In this document: piece after piece, positions 11,850 through 23,435 of the stretch
Layout: every line of letters starts with the position of its first letter
Position numbering within the stretch: position 1 is the first letter of the stretch
NCBI GenBank assembly: GCA_003255025.1
Contig: QANY01013371.1
Coordinates: 765,263 to 829,262, forward strand
DNA from: Datisca glomerata
Taxonomy: Eukaryota > Streptophyta > Magnoliopsida > Cucurbitales > Datiscaceae
Reading direction: 5' to 3'
DNA length: 64,000 nt
Position numbers and translations under genes: made by a program
Notes under the pieces: generated by a model
What the model was told of the DNA's origin: nothing
Databases searched by the model: none
The model's input: only the letters and a program-made list of their open reading frames with translations

Positions 11850-12640
11850 GAGTCTACCTTAACAAAAAACTCATTTTTCATTCATATTGAAAACTGATTT
11901 TTTTTTAATATTTTGTATTTCCTCAAGGATTTGTTAGAAATGGGTTGATATTGAAAAATTATTTTTTTCTCTCTAATTTCTTTAATCTATTAGGATTTGC
12001 TAGAGATTTGGATTTTATCTGATATTGAAAATGAATTCTTTTAATATGTTATGTTGCTTGTAAGGCTCCATTCAAGATTGAAATTAATTTTTTTATGGTT
12101 AATTTTTTTTTACATTTTTTTGAATATTTCACAGTTCAATTCAGTTTAATTTTTTTTATTTTTTCATGATTCAGTTTGATTTAATTTTAGAGGTTTTTTT
12201 ATTCAGTTTAGTTCGTCAAAACCGAACTGAATATTCAAAAAAATTACAAAAATAACTAAATCGATTACATTGATATAGTGGTTAACCCTATTCTTTTATT
12301 TTCAAATGAATAAGTTCGTGAATTATTGCAACTCCAAATTCAATTTACAAAAATAACTCTAATGAGAAGAGTTTGAGTTTCGTTCGTGAGGTACAGTTGG
12401 GTCATTAATGTAAACGGATTGAAATATAAGCCTGAGGTTACTTTTCAAAAACAAAACCAGAGCAAATAGCTACACATCTTGAATATCCCTTTTCCTTTCT
12501 TCCTTTATTCCTCATTGATCCTCTCCTTCGCTTCCAGACCAAGTGAGCAACACCCCTCTCTCTCTCTCTCCAACAAAAAGCAAATTGATCATCACTAACG
12601 CTATCCCTCTAGATTTTCCCTAATCCTCTGCAATTATTTA
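11850..12640 (+). promoter_or_regulatory. Region upstream of the BSD-domain gene
   Basis: No gene is seen. The stretch is very AT-rich, with a degenerate CAGTTCAATTCAGTTT and AACCGAACTGAAT block at 12130-12240 that resembles the hAT-like repeat at the window start. From about 12490 it turns into a pyrimidine-rich leader with CTCTCTCTCTCTC at 12556-12570, typical of a plant 5' untranslated region. I could not fix a TATA box. Confidence 0.4.
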
Positions 12641-14038
12641 ATGGATTTTTTTAAGTCAGTATTTGCCGACGACCAGGAGCTTGAACCGTCCGATTCGCAT
12701 GAACGGCAAGTGCCAGACCACGACGAGGACGATCCGAATCCGACCCCTTCTAACCCGAGTGGCGCTTGGAGCTTCGGGGGTCTGATCAAGACCCTCGCAA
12801 ATAAATCGGAGTCTGTGATTCAGACTTACAGACGTGATCTTGAGGAATTTGGATCTGGGTTAAAGAAGGAGACGGCGGTGATCCGCGAAGTAGCTTCGCG
12901 TGCCGTAAAGGACTTCCCAGCTTCTTTGGATGTAGGTGCTTCGGTTGCCCAGGAATCGCTGGAGTCGGTGGGCCAAGCCATCGACGAAATCGGAAGCGCC
13001 GTTTGGAGTTCGACGGCCCAGATCATCTCCCACGGTAAGGACACGATTTTATCTGGTGATACTGATTCTGATTCTTCTGGGTACAATACCATAAATCCTG
13101 ACAGTAGAAATAGTCAGAGTATGGATTTGAAACGGTACAGCAGGTTCGATGCTCAATTGCATGCAATTCAGTCTGATGTCAATACGTATGTGGAGGAACC
13201 CGAGGATGTGGAGAACTTCAACAATTGGAGACTAGGTTTCATGCTGGACGAGAAGGAGAAGGAAATTGAGAGCTTGGTTGGAGAGAATGAAGTAATGGGA
13301 GAGATTTACGGGAAGCTGGTACCGACCAGAATCGACAGGGAGGGCTTTTGGTGCAGATACTTTTATAGGGTGCATAGGCTAAAACAGGCAGAGGATGCAA
13401 GAGCTAAGCTTGTCAAGCGTGCGATTTCTGGAGATGAAGAGGAGGATTTAAGTTGGGATTTTGATGAGGCTGATGATGGGGAAGAAAAAGAAAACATTGG
13501 GTTTGAGTCAAAGGGTGATTCGGTTGGGGATCTGAATTCTGATAAAAAAGATAAGGTTGGAAGTGTTGAAATGGACGGGACGAGTTCGAAAGGTGAAAAT
13601 GATAAGGAAGTTATTGTTGATTCCGGTGGGGCTCTGAATTCTGAGAAGAAAGATAGTGTCGACAGTGTTGAAATGGAGGAGATGAATCTGAAAAGTAAAA
13701 ATGATAAGGTAGGTCCTGTTGATGAATCAGTGAGAGAAAGTGGAGATAAGAAGTTGGAGGAAAAACTTGATGAGAAGGTTGCATTGGATGGAAAAGCTGA
13801 TAATAGTGATTCTTGCAAGGACAGTGATGTTTCGGTTGTTTCTAGTCAGCCATCGTTTGCTGGGGAAGAAGACATCGGATGGGATGAAATCGAAGATATT
13901 GGAAGTATTGATGAGGATAAAGGAGACACTGCCAACAACAGTAATAGGATTGATTTAAGAAAGCGGCTGAGCACGGCAGAGGAGGAGGAGGAGGATCTGA
14001 GTTGGGATATTGAAGATGATGACGAGCCTGTGAAATAA
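12641..14038 (+). CDS. BSD-domain-containing protein (465 aa, single exon)
   Basis: The ATG at 12641 opens an uninterrupted frame to TAA at 14036-14038, and no intron is needed. The N-terminal part (residues about 43-130: SWSFGGLIKTL-like start, then ESVIQTYRRDLEEFGSGL and VASRAVKDFPASLDVGASVA) is the conserved segment found ahead of the BSD domain in plant members. The BSD domain lies at about residues 190-252, with the diagnostic aromatic pattern in FNNWRLGFMLDEKE and GFWCRYFYRVHRL. The C-terminal half is acidic and of low complexity. A ~35-residue segment is repeated in tandem (GDLNSDKKDKVGSVEM, then GALNSEKKDSVDSVEM), and the signature EEDLSWD(F/I) occurs twice, near 271 and at the very C terminus. 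The BSD fold is shared with TFIIH subunit p62 and synapse-associated proteins; the role of the plant proteins is poorly defined. It converges on the LIFEGUARD gene. Confidence 0.92.
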   Translation: MDFFKSVFADDQELEPSDSHERQVPDHDEDDPNPTPSNPSGAWSFGGLIKTLANKSESVIQTYRRDLEEFGSGLKKETAVIREVASRAVKDFPASLDVGASVAQESLESVGQAIDEIGSAVWSSTAQIISHGKDTILSGDTDSDSSGYNTINPDSRNSQSMDLKRYSRFDAQLHAIQSDVNTYVEEPEDVENFNNWRLGFMLDEKEKEIESLVGENEVMGEIYGKLVPTRIDREGFWCRYFYRVHRLKQAEDARAKLVKRAISGDEEEDLSWDFDEADDGEEKENIGFESKGDSVGDLNSDKKDKVGSVEMDGTSSKGENDKEVIVDSGGALNSEKKDSVDSVEMEEMNLKSKNDKVGPVDESVRESGDKKLEEKLDEKVALDGKADNSDSCKDSDVSVVSSQPSFAGEEDIGWDEIEDIGSIDEDKGDTANNSNRIDLRKRLSTAEEEEEDLSWDIEDDDEPVK

Positions 14039-14836
14039 TGATTTAGAATTTCTGGTCCTTATACTGAAGGCACTATTGCTGCTAAGTGTTTATTATGTGC
14101 TATTGTGACTTAAAATGGTCCATTTTCACATTATTTTACCATGTAAAGAACCCTCCATATTGTGCTGCTTATGGATTTTTAAATAATCAAATTCTTGTTA
14201 CTCTCACAATCTTAGATAAATATCAATTTTGGAAGCATCCATTTGCTTATAAACGTCCTTGCACCAGGCAGCATAATGTTTGTCTGTGATGGCAAAAAGG
14301 CTGCCAATCACTCACAAGTACCTAGTTTTGTCACTAGAACTCACCACCTCCTCTTGAGTGAAGAGTTAACTATTTATATCAACTCATATCATTGCCTATT
14401 GGTGATATCAAAGACTTCAATTCTCTCTGTGATGCTGTGCTCTGGGTGCCATCTCTCACTTAGAAGTTAAGAGTAGGTAAGGCGATCACTTTCTTCTCTA
14501 GAAAGAACCTGTACGTACATCTATCCTAAATGTTCATCACAATTACTTTGGCATGCCCGCATAACGTTTAATGCCAGTTGATGTTAATCATGCCATTAGC
14601 AACTTGTTCCAGAGAAAAAATTTATTGAGCGACCAAAATAAGGGCAAACAAAAAGTACAGTGAAGTAATCCCAGCTTGATCACAACCGCAAGTACCTAGT
14701 TTTTGCATTTGATACACAGTTGAAACTAAAACTATAAACCCCACAGCCATAAAAACAAAAAGTATTCATATGGTATCGACATTATCTTATACAATTATAT
14801 ATATGTAAGAACCCAGCTGTGAAGCCTACGCCGCAC
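14039..14836. other. Convergent 3' flanks of the BSD and LIFEGUARD genes
   Basis: These 798 bases separate two stop codons that face each other and should hold both 3' untranslated regions. Small open frames at 14086-14470 show no protein family features. I see no other gene. Confidence 0.6.
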
Positions 14837-16982
14837 TTAATTGTTTGACTCTCTCAACATCCGCAAAATGGTAAGAAACAAGTTGAGGATGTCCAAATAA
14901 AGAGTGACTGAGGCCAAAATGTAGTCATCGTATGTAAAGCGTTTGATCAGGTTGTCAGTGTCATAGACAATGTATCCCGAGAAAATTATGGCCGAGATTG
15001 CACCAAAGAAAGCAACAGATGTTGGTCCAAGCGGAAAGAATATCTACAAAAGAACAGCACAAGGTGGATCAAGTAAGAATGATGCTGCTGATATATAAGC
15101 ATGCATTTTGAAGCATTAAGATTACTACTATAGAATTAATGAAGAATTTTAATTGAAGTTCTAATTTGAAGTATGGAGTTAATAGAATGAAAAGGAAGAG
15201 ACCTGGATGAAACTAGTTAACACGAGAACAATGAGACAAGTGAACAAGATTGGTCCAAGGTAGCTGAAGTCTTTGCCCTTCTTTGACGCCCAGAAGGTGT
15301 AACCAGTTAGGGAGAGAACTACTGCTGAGGTCAATATCAATGCTTCAAGCACAATTCTTCCTGCAAGCAACAAATGGAGAACAATTGTGTTAGTTAATTC
15401 TTTAAAGTTAAGACTTAAGGCTAAAGTCTCCTATAATCAGCACCACAAGTAACATCTCGGTGGGCAGTGATAAATCTGACCTTCAGTATTTGCGCAGGTT
15501 ACACCAACAGAAAGACTTATTGAGATGGTGAAAAGTCCAAGAATGATGAAGTTTAACGGATGCTTCTTGTGATAAACATACAAAGGCCACAACACTGCAA
15601 GAATTTCAAAGTCGGTCAATTATAGTTAACACTTGTAAACTTCAGAACTGCACAAAATGAAAAAGGTAACATGTAATATGATTTGGATAACTCCCAACGT
15701 TATGATTGCATAACATCAATGGTAGGAAACTTGAATTCTCTGAAGTATTTGACCAAGTAAAGCAGATTAAACCTACCAATGCTTGAAGCTCTATAAAGAT
15801 AATTACTACTTTGTCAGAGATCAAAGGTCATTGCAAGTTTTCATTTCAGATCTTCCTGGACCAGTAATTAGAAAATCGGAACAAGCCAACATATTTATAA
15901 AGATCATAGTTAAGTATGTCTACTAGAACCACAAAGAAGTAACTGCATATTCACATTGTGTCCAACCAGAAGGCAAGTAGCTATCAATAACAAGATCACC
16001 AAAGAATCAAAAGTATACTTAAAGCCCAGAATCTGAGACTTGTCAAGAGATTACAAAGAAGCAGCCTACTCAAGAAGAGCCCGACAAACTCCATGACTTC
16101 TCTCATCCCCGTTATCATTAACCTTATGACAGCTAATTTAGTAAACATTTTCACATGTTTCTACCATGAAGAACAAATGCCACAACAAGAGAATGACTAT
16201 TCATCACCAACCAGAGTCCCACAAGTAATATCAAAACTATATTTTCAACTATATTTGATGTTACTTTTTGTCATTAATCATCTAAACCTGTTACGATCTC
16301 ATGGCCATACAGGATCAGATGATTTTGCATGACATCTAAGACAACCGGTATATTTATTTGCTGGGAGCTCTCCATTACCCTACATTGCAATACCTTCATG
16401 TCACCTCTCAACTAAATTCTTACAATCGAATACGAAGGTGGAAAATAAACCCCAATTTTATTTCCCAAATATAGTAGTTTAGCTCATCAAATTATATCAA
16501 TAATTATAAGGGATAAGCAATCCAAAAGCATAAGATTCAATTCGCATTCAGAATATATTTGAAAAGGAAAAATAATCAATTAGCAAGGCAAAGAAGCCAA
16601 TACGATAGGGTAAATGAATCATCCAACAAGAAGTTCACGAAAAACGAAAAGAACATGTAACGATTTCCCATATTTTTCACCAATTAAAACCAAACATCGA
16701 TACGGGCGTAAGCGTGGTAGACTTACATATCAGGGGAAGCAAGGCGACGAAGATTAAGAGACCCGAATCGCTCTTGAGGAGATCGTTAATCGGGGTGTAA
16801 AGCACGGTGACGGAGGAAACGATAGTTGTGAGCACGATCTGAGCCGATAGGATCCCGTACACCTTCCGAATGAATCCCCATCGGAGCTGGTTCTCTCCAT
16901 AACTCAGACCCGGGTACAAAGTCTCCCCTGACTCAAGGTCATACTCTCCACCCTTGCTGCTCACACTCGTGTACCCGTACAT
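14837..16982 (-). CDS. LFG: LIFEGUARD / BAX inhibitor-1 family membrane protein (244 aa, 4 exons)
   Basis: I assemble four exons on the minus strand: 16982-16727, 15594-15481, 15360-15203 and 15043-14837. All junctions are GT-AG and the phases agree (256, 114, 158 and 207 nt, together 245 codons with the stop). Exon 1 holds a soluble N terminus (MYGYTSVSSKG, GENQLRWGFIRKVYGIL) and the first membrane spans. Exon 2 reads LLWPLYVYHKKHPLNFIILG; exon 3 RIVLEALILTSAVVLSLTGY and FLGPILFTC-like spans (here YLGPILFTC); exon 4 SGYIVYDTDNLIKRFTYDDY. About seven hydrophobic segments and the acidic C-terminal pair region match the UPF0005/TMBIM (LFG) family. These proteins sit in ER, Golgi or vacuolar membranes, conduct or leak calcium and restrain cell death; in plants LFGs affect powdery mildew susceptibility. 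The length (about 240 aa) is normal. It shares a 624-base upstream region with the FRS gene. Confidence 0.94.
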
Positions 16983-17606
16983 CTCTCTCTCTCTCGCTCT
17001 GCCTGAAATCTGAAAATTTTCTCGCTTTCTTTCTCGGGAAAATGCTGATTATGAAGGAATTTAAAGCGATTGAGTAAGATGAAGGGCGGGTACGCGTTTT
17101 GATTTAGTGACAGCACTTGTGCCCTACGAGAATAACAGCCAGGCTTCCACTCGTTTGATTAAAATACAGGACAGGTCAATGACAGTGTGGAGCCCATACG
17201 TGACAGTTGATATACCCAATCAACGGTGCAAAGTTGTCATTGCTACTAGAGTTTCTATACCCTCATGGTAGGTTGGTTCAACTTCATCATTGACCTTACT
17301 AGATCAACTTTCAGAGGATTCCTTTTGCAGAATTTAGGAATTAAATAAAAAATCTCCATAAAAAAAATCGTTCATTGGTCCTTACTTAATTGTGGGTCAC
17401 AAACCCTAGTCATCACGGGCCACGCCTGGAGGAAGAGGGAGATGAAGAGAAACCTCCGGCGTTCAGATTCTTAATGCTGCTCTCCGATGGTTTCGATGTA
17501 ATGTGACTGTAGTATCCGGAAGTTGAATGGAATTGACATGAAAGAATTCATAATGTTTTAGTCTTCGTTTCGAAACCTCATTCGTCTTCGTTCCTTTGCC
17601 AATGCC
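16983..17606. promoter_or_regulatory. Divergent promoter between LIFEGUARD (-) and FRS (+), with telo-box
   Basis: The two start codons lie 624 bases apart and point away from each other. The LIFEGUARD side has a (CT)n/(GA)n leader directly before its ATG (16981-17000). On the FRS side an AAACCCTA telo-box lies at 17401-17408, followed by a CACGGGCCACGCC stretch. Telo-boxes are common near the start sites of actively expressed plant genes. No TATA box was identified with certainty. Confidence 0.5.
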
Positions 17607-20448
17607 ATGGACAAGGATTCAAGCTCCGTCCACTTCTCGAATTTCGACAGGTAAAAGAAGAGACTATACTTTAGTTTCTGTATGAATTTCCCCTGACAGG
17701 TTTGGGTTTGTAAGACACCGTGGTTTGTTCTTTTCTTCTCTTACTGCTATTCCTGTCTATTACTCCACATGGTTCTGGAATTGTTACTCTTTTAACGGTT
17801 CGTAATCTTAAGAGAATTGAGAAAGAAGGAGTTGAGACTCCTCAAGTCCCAATCCAAATGTTTCCAAATTCGTTTTGGAGCTGTTTATTAGGTTTCGTGT
17901 GTTATTCTTATAGTTTAGTTTTGCAGCTGTAACCGCTATTAAATTGCTTATTTAGTTGTTCAGTGTCCACCTTTGGTTTTCTTGCCTTTTCTAAGCCTAA
18001 GCGCGGTAAAGATGTTGCCATAAAAGAGTCAAAACGAGTTTAAATGTCTCAATTTGCTAAGAAATGATGTCAAATCCTTAAAAAAGAGTATCATATGACT
18101 TGTATTTGTGCAGTTCAGACACTGATCTTAATAGTGAGCAATGTGCACAGACAATGATTGTAAAGGCTTACCCTATTGGCATGGTGCGTGCAATGGATGA
18201 AGCTGGTGAAGAGAATGATGGGAACTATAGTATGCTTGAGCCATATGTAGGGTTAGAGTTTGATTCTGCAGATGATGCTCGTGATTTTTATAACTTATAT
18301 GCACAGCGAATTGGATTTAAAGTTCGTATAGGTCAGCTATATCGATCACGAACTGATGGGTCTGTTTCTTCCCGAAGATATGTGTGCTCAAAGGAGGGAT
18401 TTCAGCTCAGTTCAAGGACCGGTTGTCCCGCAGTCATAAGGGTACAAAAACGTGATTCTGGGAAGTGGGTTGTTGACCTCTTTCTGAAGGACCACAATCA
18501 TAATCTTGAACCTACAGGGGAAATTCCTCCTCCCCCTCCTCCCACCTTTCAAGTGAAGACTCCTAAACCTGCAAAAAAGCTGACAGTAGATGTTTCTAAT
18601 AGACCAAGAATCAATTTGCGTGAGGTTTTTGAGGATGAACGCCCTTGCCCATCTGGAATTATTAAAGTAAAACGTTTAAAACAAAGAGATGGAGGGAAAC
18701 CTAGAATTGAACCTTTTGCAGGTCTAGAGTTCAATTCAGCTAATGAAGCATATCAGTTTTATCAAGCATATGCTGCAAATACAGGGTTTAGAATTCGGAT
18801 TGGGCAGTTGTTCCGTTCAAAGAATGATGGTTCAATTACTTCACGGCGTTTTGTGTGCTCTAAGGAGGGGTTTCAACACCCATCAAGGGTAGGTTGTGGC
18901 GCATTTATGAGGATTAAAAGACATGAATTTGAACGGTGGGTAGTGGATCGCCTGCAAAAAGAACATAATCATGATCTTGATCCTCAACCACAAGTTGACA
19001 AGAGAAAGTTAATAGCTTCCGAAAAATTCATAGAGGAGCCAGGTGGTGGGTTTGATGGAAAGGAAATAGTAAACGTAAACAGTGGCTCCATTGTCAGAAG
19101 ATACAGAGATAACGGCATTGGAAGTGATTGTTATCCTATGCTCTTCGAATATTTCCAAGCCAGACAAGCAGAAGACACAGGTTTCTTTTATGCAGTAGAA
19201 GTTGATGGTTCCCGTTGCCTGAGCATTTTCTGGGCTGATGGCCGTTCTAGATTTTCATGTAGTCAGTTCGGTGATGCTATTATCTTTGACTCTTCATACA
19301 GGAAAAGTGCTTATGTGTTGCCATTTGCTTCTTTTATTGGAGTTAACCATCACAAGAGACGTGTTCTTCTTGGCTGTGCTCTAATTTCTGATGAATCTGT
19401 GGAGTCCTTCACTTGGTTATTTCAAACATGGCTTAAGGCAATGTCCGGCCGTCATCCGCTTTCAATAATCGCTGATCAGGACAAAGCCATTGGACAAGCA
19501 ATTGCACACGTTTTTCCAGGAACTCATCATCGGTTTTCAATGTGGCAAATTAAGGTAAAGGAACAAGAGAATCTGTGTTTGGTGGATGATGCTTTCACAT
19601 ATGAATATGAAAAATGCATTCACCAGAGTCAGACGGCTGAGGAATTTGATGCTGGATGGAACACACTTATCAGCAAATATGGGTTGAAAGATAATGCTTG
19701 GCTTAAAGAAATGTACGAAAAACGTGAAAATTGGGTTCCGTTATTCTTGAGGGGAATGTTTTTTGCAGGCATCCCACTGAATGAAAATATTGAACCATTC
19801 TTTGGTACCTTGTTAAATGCCCAAACTCCACTTGCTGAATTCATTTCAAAGTACGAAATGGCTCTTGAGAGACAGCGTGACGAAGAAAGAAAAGAGGGTT
19901 ATAACTCATTTAACCTGCAAGGTTTTCTGCAGACAAAAGAACCAATGGAAGAACAATGCATGAGACTTTATACACACAACGTGTTCAAGGTATTCCAGAA
20001 AGAGCTTCTGCAAGGCCATAGTTATCTTGGATTTAAGATTTATGAAGATGGAGTTCTCAGCCGATTTTTGGTTCGAAAGTGTGTAAATGACAATGAGAAA
20101 AGTGTAGTTACTTTCATTGCAACCAATCTCACCGTGAGTTGTAGTTGTAAAATGTTTGAATTTGAAGGCGTGCTATGTAGACATGTTTTGAGAGTCTTCC
20201 AAATATTAGGAATAAGAGAAATCCCGTCTCGTTATATCTTGCATAGGTGGACTACAGATGCTGAGTATGGAACACTGCGAGATACTGACTCAGTGGGTGG
20301 TCCACAAGAAGTTAGGGCTATAATGTTATGGAGTTTAAGAGAAACAGCTTGTAAATACGTAGAAGCGGGGGCCGTGTCTCTTGGAAAGCACAAACTTGCC
20401 CATGAGATCTTGAGAGAGGGTGGGAGAAAACTTTGTTGGCAAAGATAG
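17607..20448 (+). CDS. FRS12-like: FAR1-related sequence protein, FRS7/FRS12-like (792 aa, 2 exons)
   Basis: The open frame entered near 18100 has no good ATG at its start. A TTTGTGCAG acceptor ends at 18113, and an upstream exon 17607-17650 (MDKDSSSVHFSNFD, Kozak-like GCCATGG, donor CAG/GTAAAA at 17651) joins in phase to give NFDSSDTDLNSEQC. The protein has two FAR1 zinc-binding domains (about 57-145, YVGLEFDSADDARDFYN...; about 212-300, FAGLEFNSANEAYQFYQ...). A MULE-type transposase core follows (about 385-480), with IFDSSYRKSAY, LLGCALISDESVESF and IIADQDKAIGQAI keeping the acidic catalytic positions. A SWIM zinc finger ends it (CSCKMFEFEGVLCRH, about 685-705). Two FAR1 domains and the MIVKAYPIGMVRAM leader point to the FRS7/FRS12 group, transcriptional regulators of flowering, growth and glucosinolate genes in Arabidopsis. 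It is intact and clearly domesticated. Confidence 0.94.
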
Positions 20449-21616
20449 AGCAATGTTCAAACAAGGTCGGACCACATGGTTACAAGTTTTGTTTTGTATT
20501 TCTGTATTGCAATTTGTATGTACAACCTTTTTGTTTAGTCGAGTTATGTAAACCAAAGACCAATATGTGATTGACATGGAAAGTTATACTTCACTTTATA
20601 CAGAACAGAAAAGGTGAGTACTGTTTTAACTGATTAACCATGTATTCACTTCAAACTATGTTTGAGAATGTTTAATTGCTTGAAACTTCTTACGAGCGTG
20701 AATTTTGTGATTCATACGACGTCTTTGTGTACTTAGGTTCTGAGCATCTTGTATTCACTCAGCCGCCTCTGAGATAACAAGATTGTTATAATTCTACTTC
20801 ATGTACAGAATTTCAATGCTTTGATAAGCAAATGACTTGAAATGTTAGAGACTGGGGATGAAAATGGCCAAGGGCCGAGGCTCACGATTTCGAAGGCCAA
20901 CAATTATAAGTTTGGGATACACTTCAAAAGTAATTAGTTTGGCCCCTAATTCTATGTCAATTTCTTTACATAACCACAGAACTGTCACCTTTGAAGTTCA
21001 AATTCAACACTTACGCTTGAATCAGTTATATGTTTGCCCCTAAATCTTGTACGATTCAAATTCAACGCTGATACACTTCGGTTGGTCGTTTAAACAATTC
21101 AACACAGATACACTTGGTTGATCGTTGAAACCTTTGGATGTGCTTTTCTGTAATTTGATAATCAGACAGCTCAAAACAAAAAAACAAGTCTCATTCCTTG
21201 AGGTTACAGGAGGTCTCTAATGACGGGACTTCGGAGTTTGGTGTTCAATCAGACCTTCGTTTTTAACTTTCCTTTTTGCACGTGCTATTACCTTAATTCT
21301 ATAACATATACCAGGACTTCAGTTTAGTATCTTAGTTCGTCTTAGATAACAGTCGTTAGGTGCTTGATCTCCTTGCATTTTCTACCTAAATGTAGTTTTA
21401 TCTCGGAAGGTACTCTTATTTTGTCAGTAACAGCAGAATTTGCTAGCAAAAACTAATATCACAAAAATTGACTGTCAGATCGAGGACAAAGTAGAATAAA
21501 GCCAATACCCATTAATCAAAATGAAAACCAAAACATTTTAGGAGACTATGTACACATGATCACATCAATGACAAAATAGAACTCTTCACATAGGCCTCTG
21601 ACTATCATCCTGATCA
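20449..21616. other. Intergenic region between convergent FRS and F-box genes
   Basis: This should contain the 3' untranslated regions of both genes. One plus-strand frame of 61 codons at 20858-21043 has no family features. The related phrases TTCAACGCTGATACACTT and TTCAACACAGATACACTT at about 21060-21110 form a weak local repeat. I see no gene. Confidence 0.5.
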
Positions 21617-22759
21617 CTACTCGAGTGTGACCGATTCAAGACTCTCCAGGTATATAACTGCTTCACGTTTGTGCCAGCCGATGCACAGTGGATAATATTT
21701 AAGCTTCTTTTCTTCACTATTAAACTTCATAATTTCATATACTTCATTTACTGCAATTATGTCTCCAGTACTTGAATAGCATATAGGAGTCAACATATAG
21801 CTGCTGACGAAATCCTGATTGCTGGTTGGAACTAAGATCAGCTTACTCCAAGATTCCCCTACCCCATATTCCTGCATTACCCATATTTCGATATCACCAT
21901 CCAGATTACAATTTAAGCAAAGCTTTCCTCCTAGAACTCCCAGAGTATCAGCATACATTCTCTCTCCGTTACCAGCAGGCAAGGGTAAGCTTCGAAATTT
22001 CTCAGTAGCTAAATCAAAAGTAACAATTATATGATTGTCACCTTCCTCATTACCCCAAACAGATAACCAATGGATTGCTCCATTGCAGAAAGAACCTAAG
22101 TCGGGTTGACTGTACATTACATTGTGATAAGGATAACTGGAATCATGTACCTTCCTCCATGTATTCGTTCTCAGTGAGAAAACATTCAGATCAGTTTCGG
22201 AAAAAACATTGCCTAGATGGGAAACAGCCAGAACAACCTTATAGTCATTAGAGGATGCATCGAAACCAAAGCCATACCTGCACAAAAACAGATTCAACGA
22301 AATGCCAGGGTCTGGCAATTCTTTGTATTCCGAGGTAGTGGGGTTCCATATGAATAAATTTATGAAGTCATCAAAAGCTGTGCAAACCAAACCATTACAA
22401 GTTCCCAAAATCTTGGAGAACCTTTCTTCCGTAAAAGGAAAATCAAACCATCGTACTGCGTCCTCATCACCACTCCAATCTTCATAGTCTAAGGACATCA
22501 AGCCATCATTTATAGACACAAGGAGTCTGTGGTTTTTGTTTTTCTCAGATACTCGTTCAAAATGCCATTTAGCAAACTGAGGATCGGAAATAGTATTGCA
22601 CCAATCATCAGATAAACACATGAATCGCATTAAAGATTTGACAGGCAATCTGGCGAATATATCAACAAGAAGCTCTCGTGGAAGGTCTAGTTCTGGCTTT
22701 GGCCTTTTAGTACGCTTCCGCTTCCTCCTCCTCTTCTTCTTCTCCTCCTCCTTCTGCAT
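21617..22759 (-). CDS. F-box protein with FBA-type C-terminal domain (380 aa)
   Basis: A single open frame runs from ATG (22759) to the stop at 21617. After a very basic N terminus (residues about 7-21, KKKRRRKRKRTKRPK-like, a possible nuclear signal) comes an F-box at about 23-65 (LPRELLVDIFARLPVKSLMRF). The rest matches the F-box-associated interaction domain of the CPR1/CPR30 group: LGTCNGLVC, IWNPTTSEYKELP, YGFGFDASSNDYKVV, and GAIHWLSVW. Such proteins recruit targets to an SKP1-Cullin1 ubiquitin ligase; the target cannot be read from sequence. Length is typical and the frame is intact. A decayed copy of its 5' part lies at 45365-45885 in the same orientation. Confidence 0.92.
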   Translation of the reverse strand: MQKEEEKKKRRRKRKRTKRPKPELDLPRELLVDIFARLPVKSLMRFMCLSDDWCNTISDPQFAKWHFERVSEKNKNHRLLVSINDGLMSLDYEDWSGDEDAVRWFDFPFTEERFSKILGTCNGLVCTAFDDFINLFIWNPTTSEYKELPDPGISLNLFLCRYGFGFDASSNDYKVVLAVSHLGNVFSETDLNVFSLRTNTWRKVHDSSYPYHNVMYSQPDLGSFCNGAIHWLSVWGNEEGDNHIIVTFDLATEKFRSLPLPAGNGERMYADTLGVLGGKLCLNCNLDGDIEIWVMQEYGVGESWSKLILVPTSNQDFVSSYMLTPICYSSTGDIIAVNEVYEIMKFNSEEKKLKYYPLCIGWHKREAVIYLESLESVTLE

Positions 22760-23149
22760 CTGTATCTAATTTAGTTAGCTTCAGCATCTACTTTATAATT
22801 ATACTCCATGCTTAAATTAAAAAACGGTACACAAAATAGAGAGGAAAACTCCGAGAACAGGTTGAGCATTATTCTGTCGAAATCGAATGAACTCGTGAAT
22901 AAAGAGCTTTAATTCATAGGTTAGGGCAAAACTTACGCCGGTCGAGAGGGCTTGACCAGGAAATTCCATCTTTAATCTTTGGATCAAATCGTTGCTTCGA
23001 CTCTTATCGCGTCACTGAGACTAACTTCTGAAGGAGAGAAGGCGAAGATCGACCTTAATGCCCTCCATTTGAAATTGAAATTTGCGCGTCAATTACGAGA
23101 TTTATTTCTAATCCTCAACTTTACTAATTCTCTCTTCCAAGAAATTGTG
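22760..23149. other. 5' flank of the F-box gene
   Basis: No other gene is seen. The first ~80 bases are also retained in the duplicated fragment at 45800-45885, so the duplication reached past the start codon. A 69-codon plus-strand frame at 22979-23188 shows no recognisable features and runs into MULE-2. Confidence 0.4.
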
Positions 23150-23158
23150 GTGGGAATA
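23150..23158. repeat. Left target-site duplication of MULE-2
   Basis: GTGGGAATA here matches ATGGGAATA at 30098-30106 at eight of nine positions. Nine bases is the usual duplication length for MULEs. Confidence 0.7.
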
Positions 23159-23435
23159 GGGTTATTTAGAAAAATGTATCATTTATAATTTGGATTAGAA
23201 AAAATGTACTTTTTTAAAGACTCAAAATATTATATTGATGACTCATCAACTTCACATCAATCAATTGAAATTCTCTCTTCCCTCAATATTTTTTCATTTC
23301 TCCATGTAAATATCAAATCAATCAAGGTTGAAGAATACTAAATTCCCCATTTTAACTCTCATTTCACGTTTCTTTTTTATTTTCTTCAACAAAGGTTCTT
23401 CTTCTCCTTCTTCTTCTTCGATACCCTGTGAAAAA

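Noticed and set aside
13363..13818. 151-codon minus-strand frame inside the BSD gene
   Set aside because: Shadow of the acidic repeat-rich sense frame (Ser/Phe-rich antisense), with no homology.
18100..18113. Translation start of FRS at 18100
   Set aside because: The codon there is TTG and the bases form a splice acceptor; a proper ATG exon lies at 17607.
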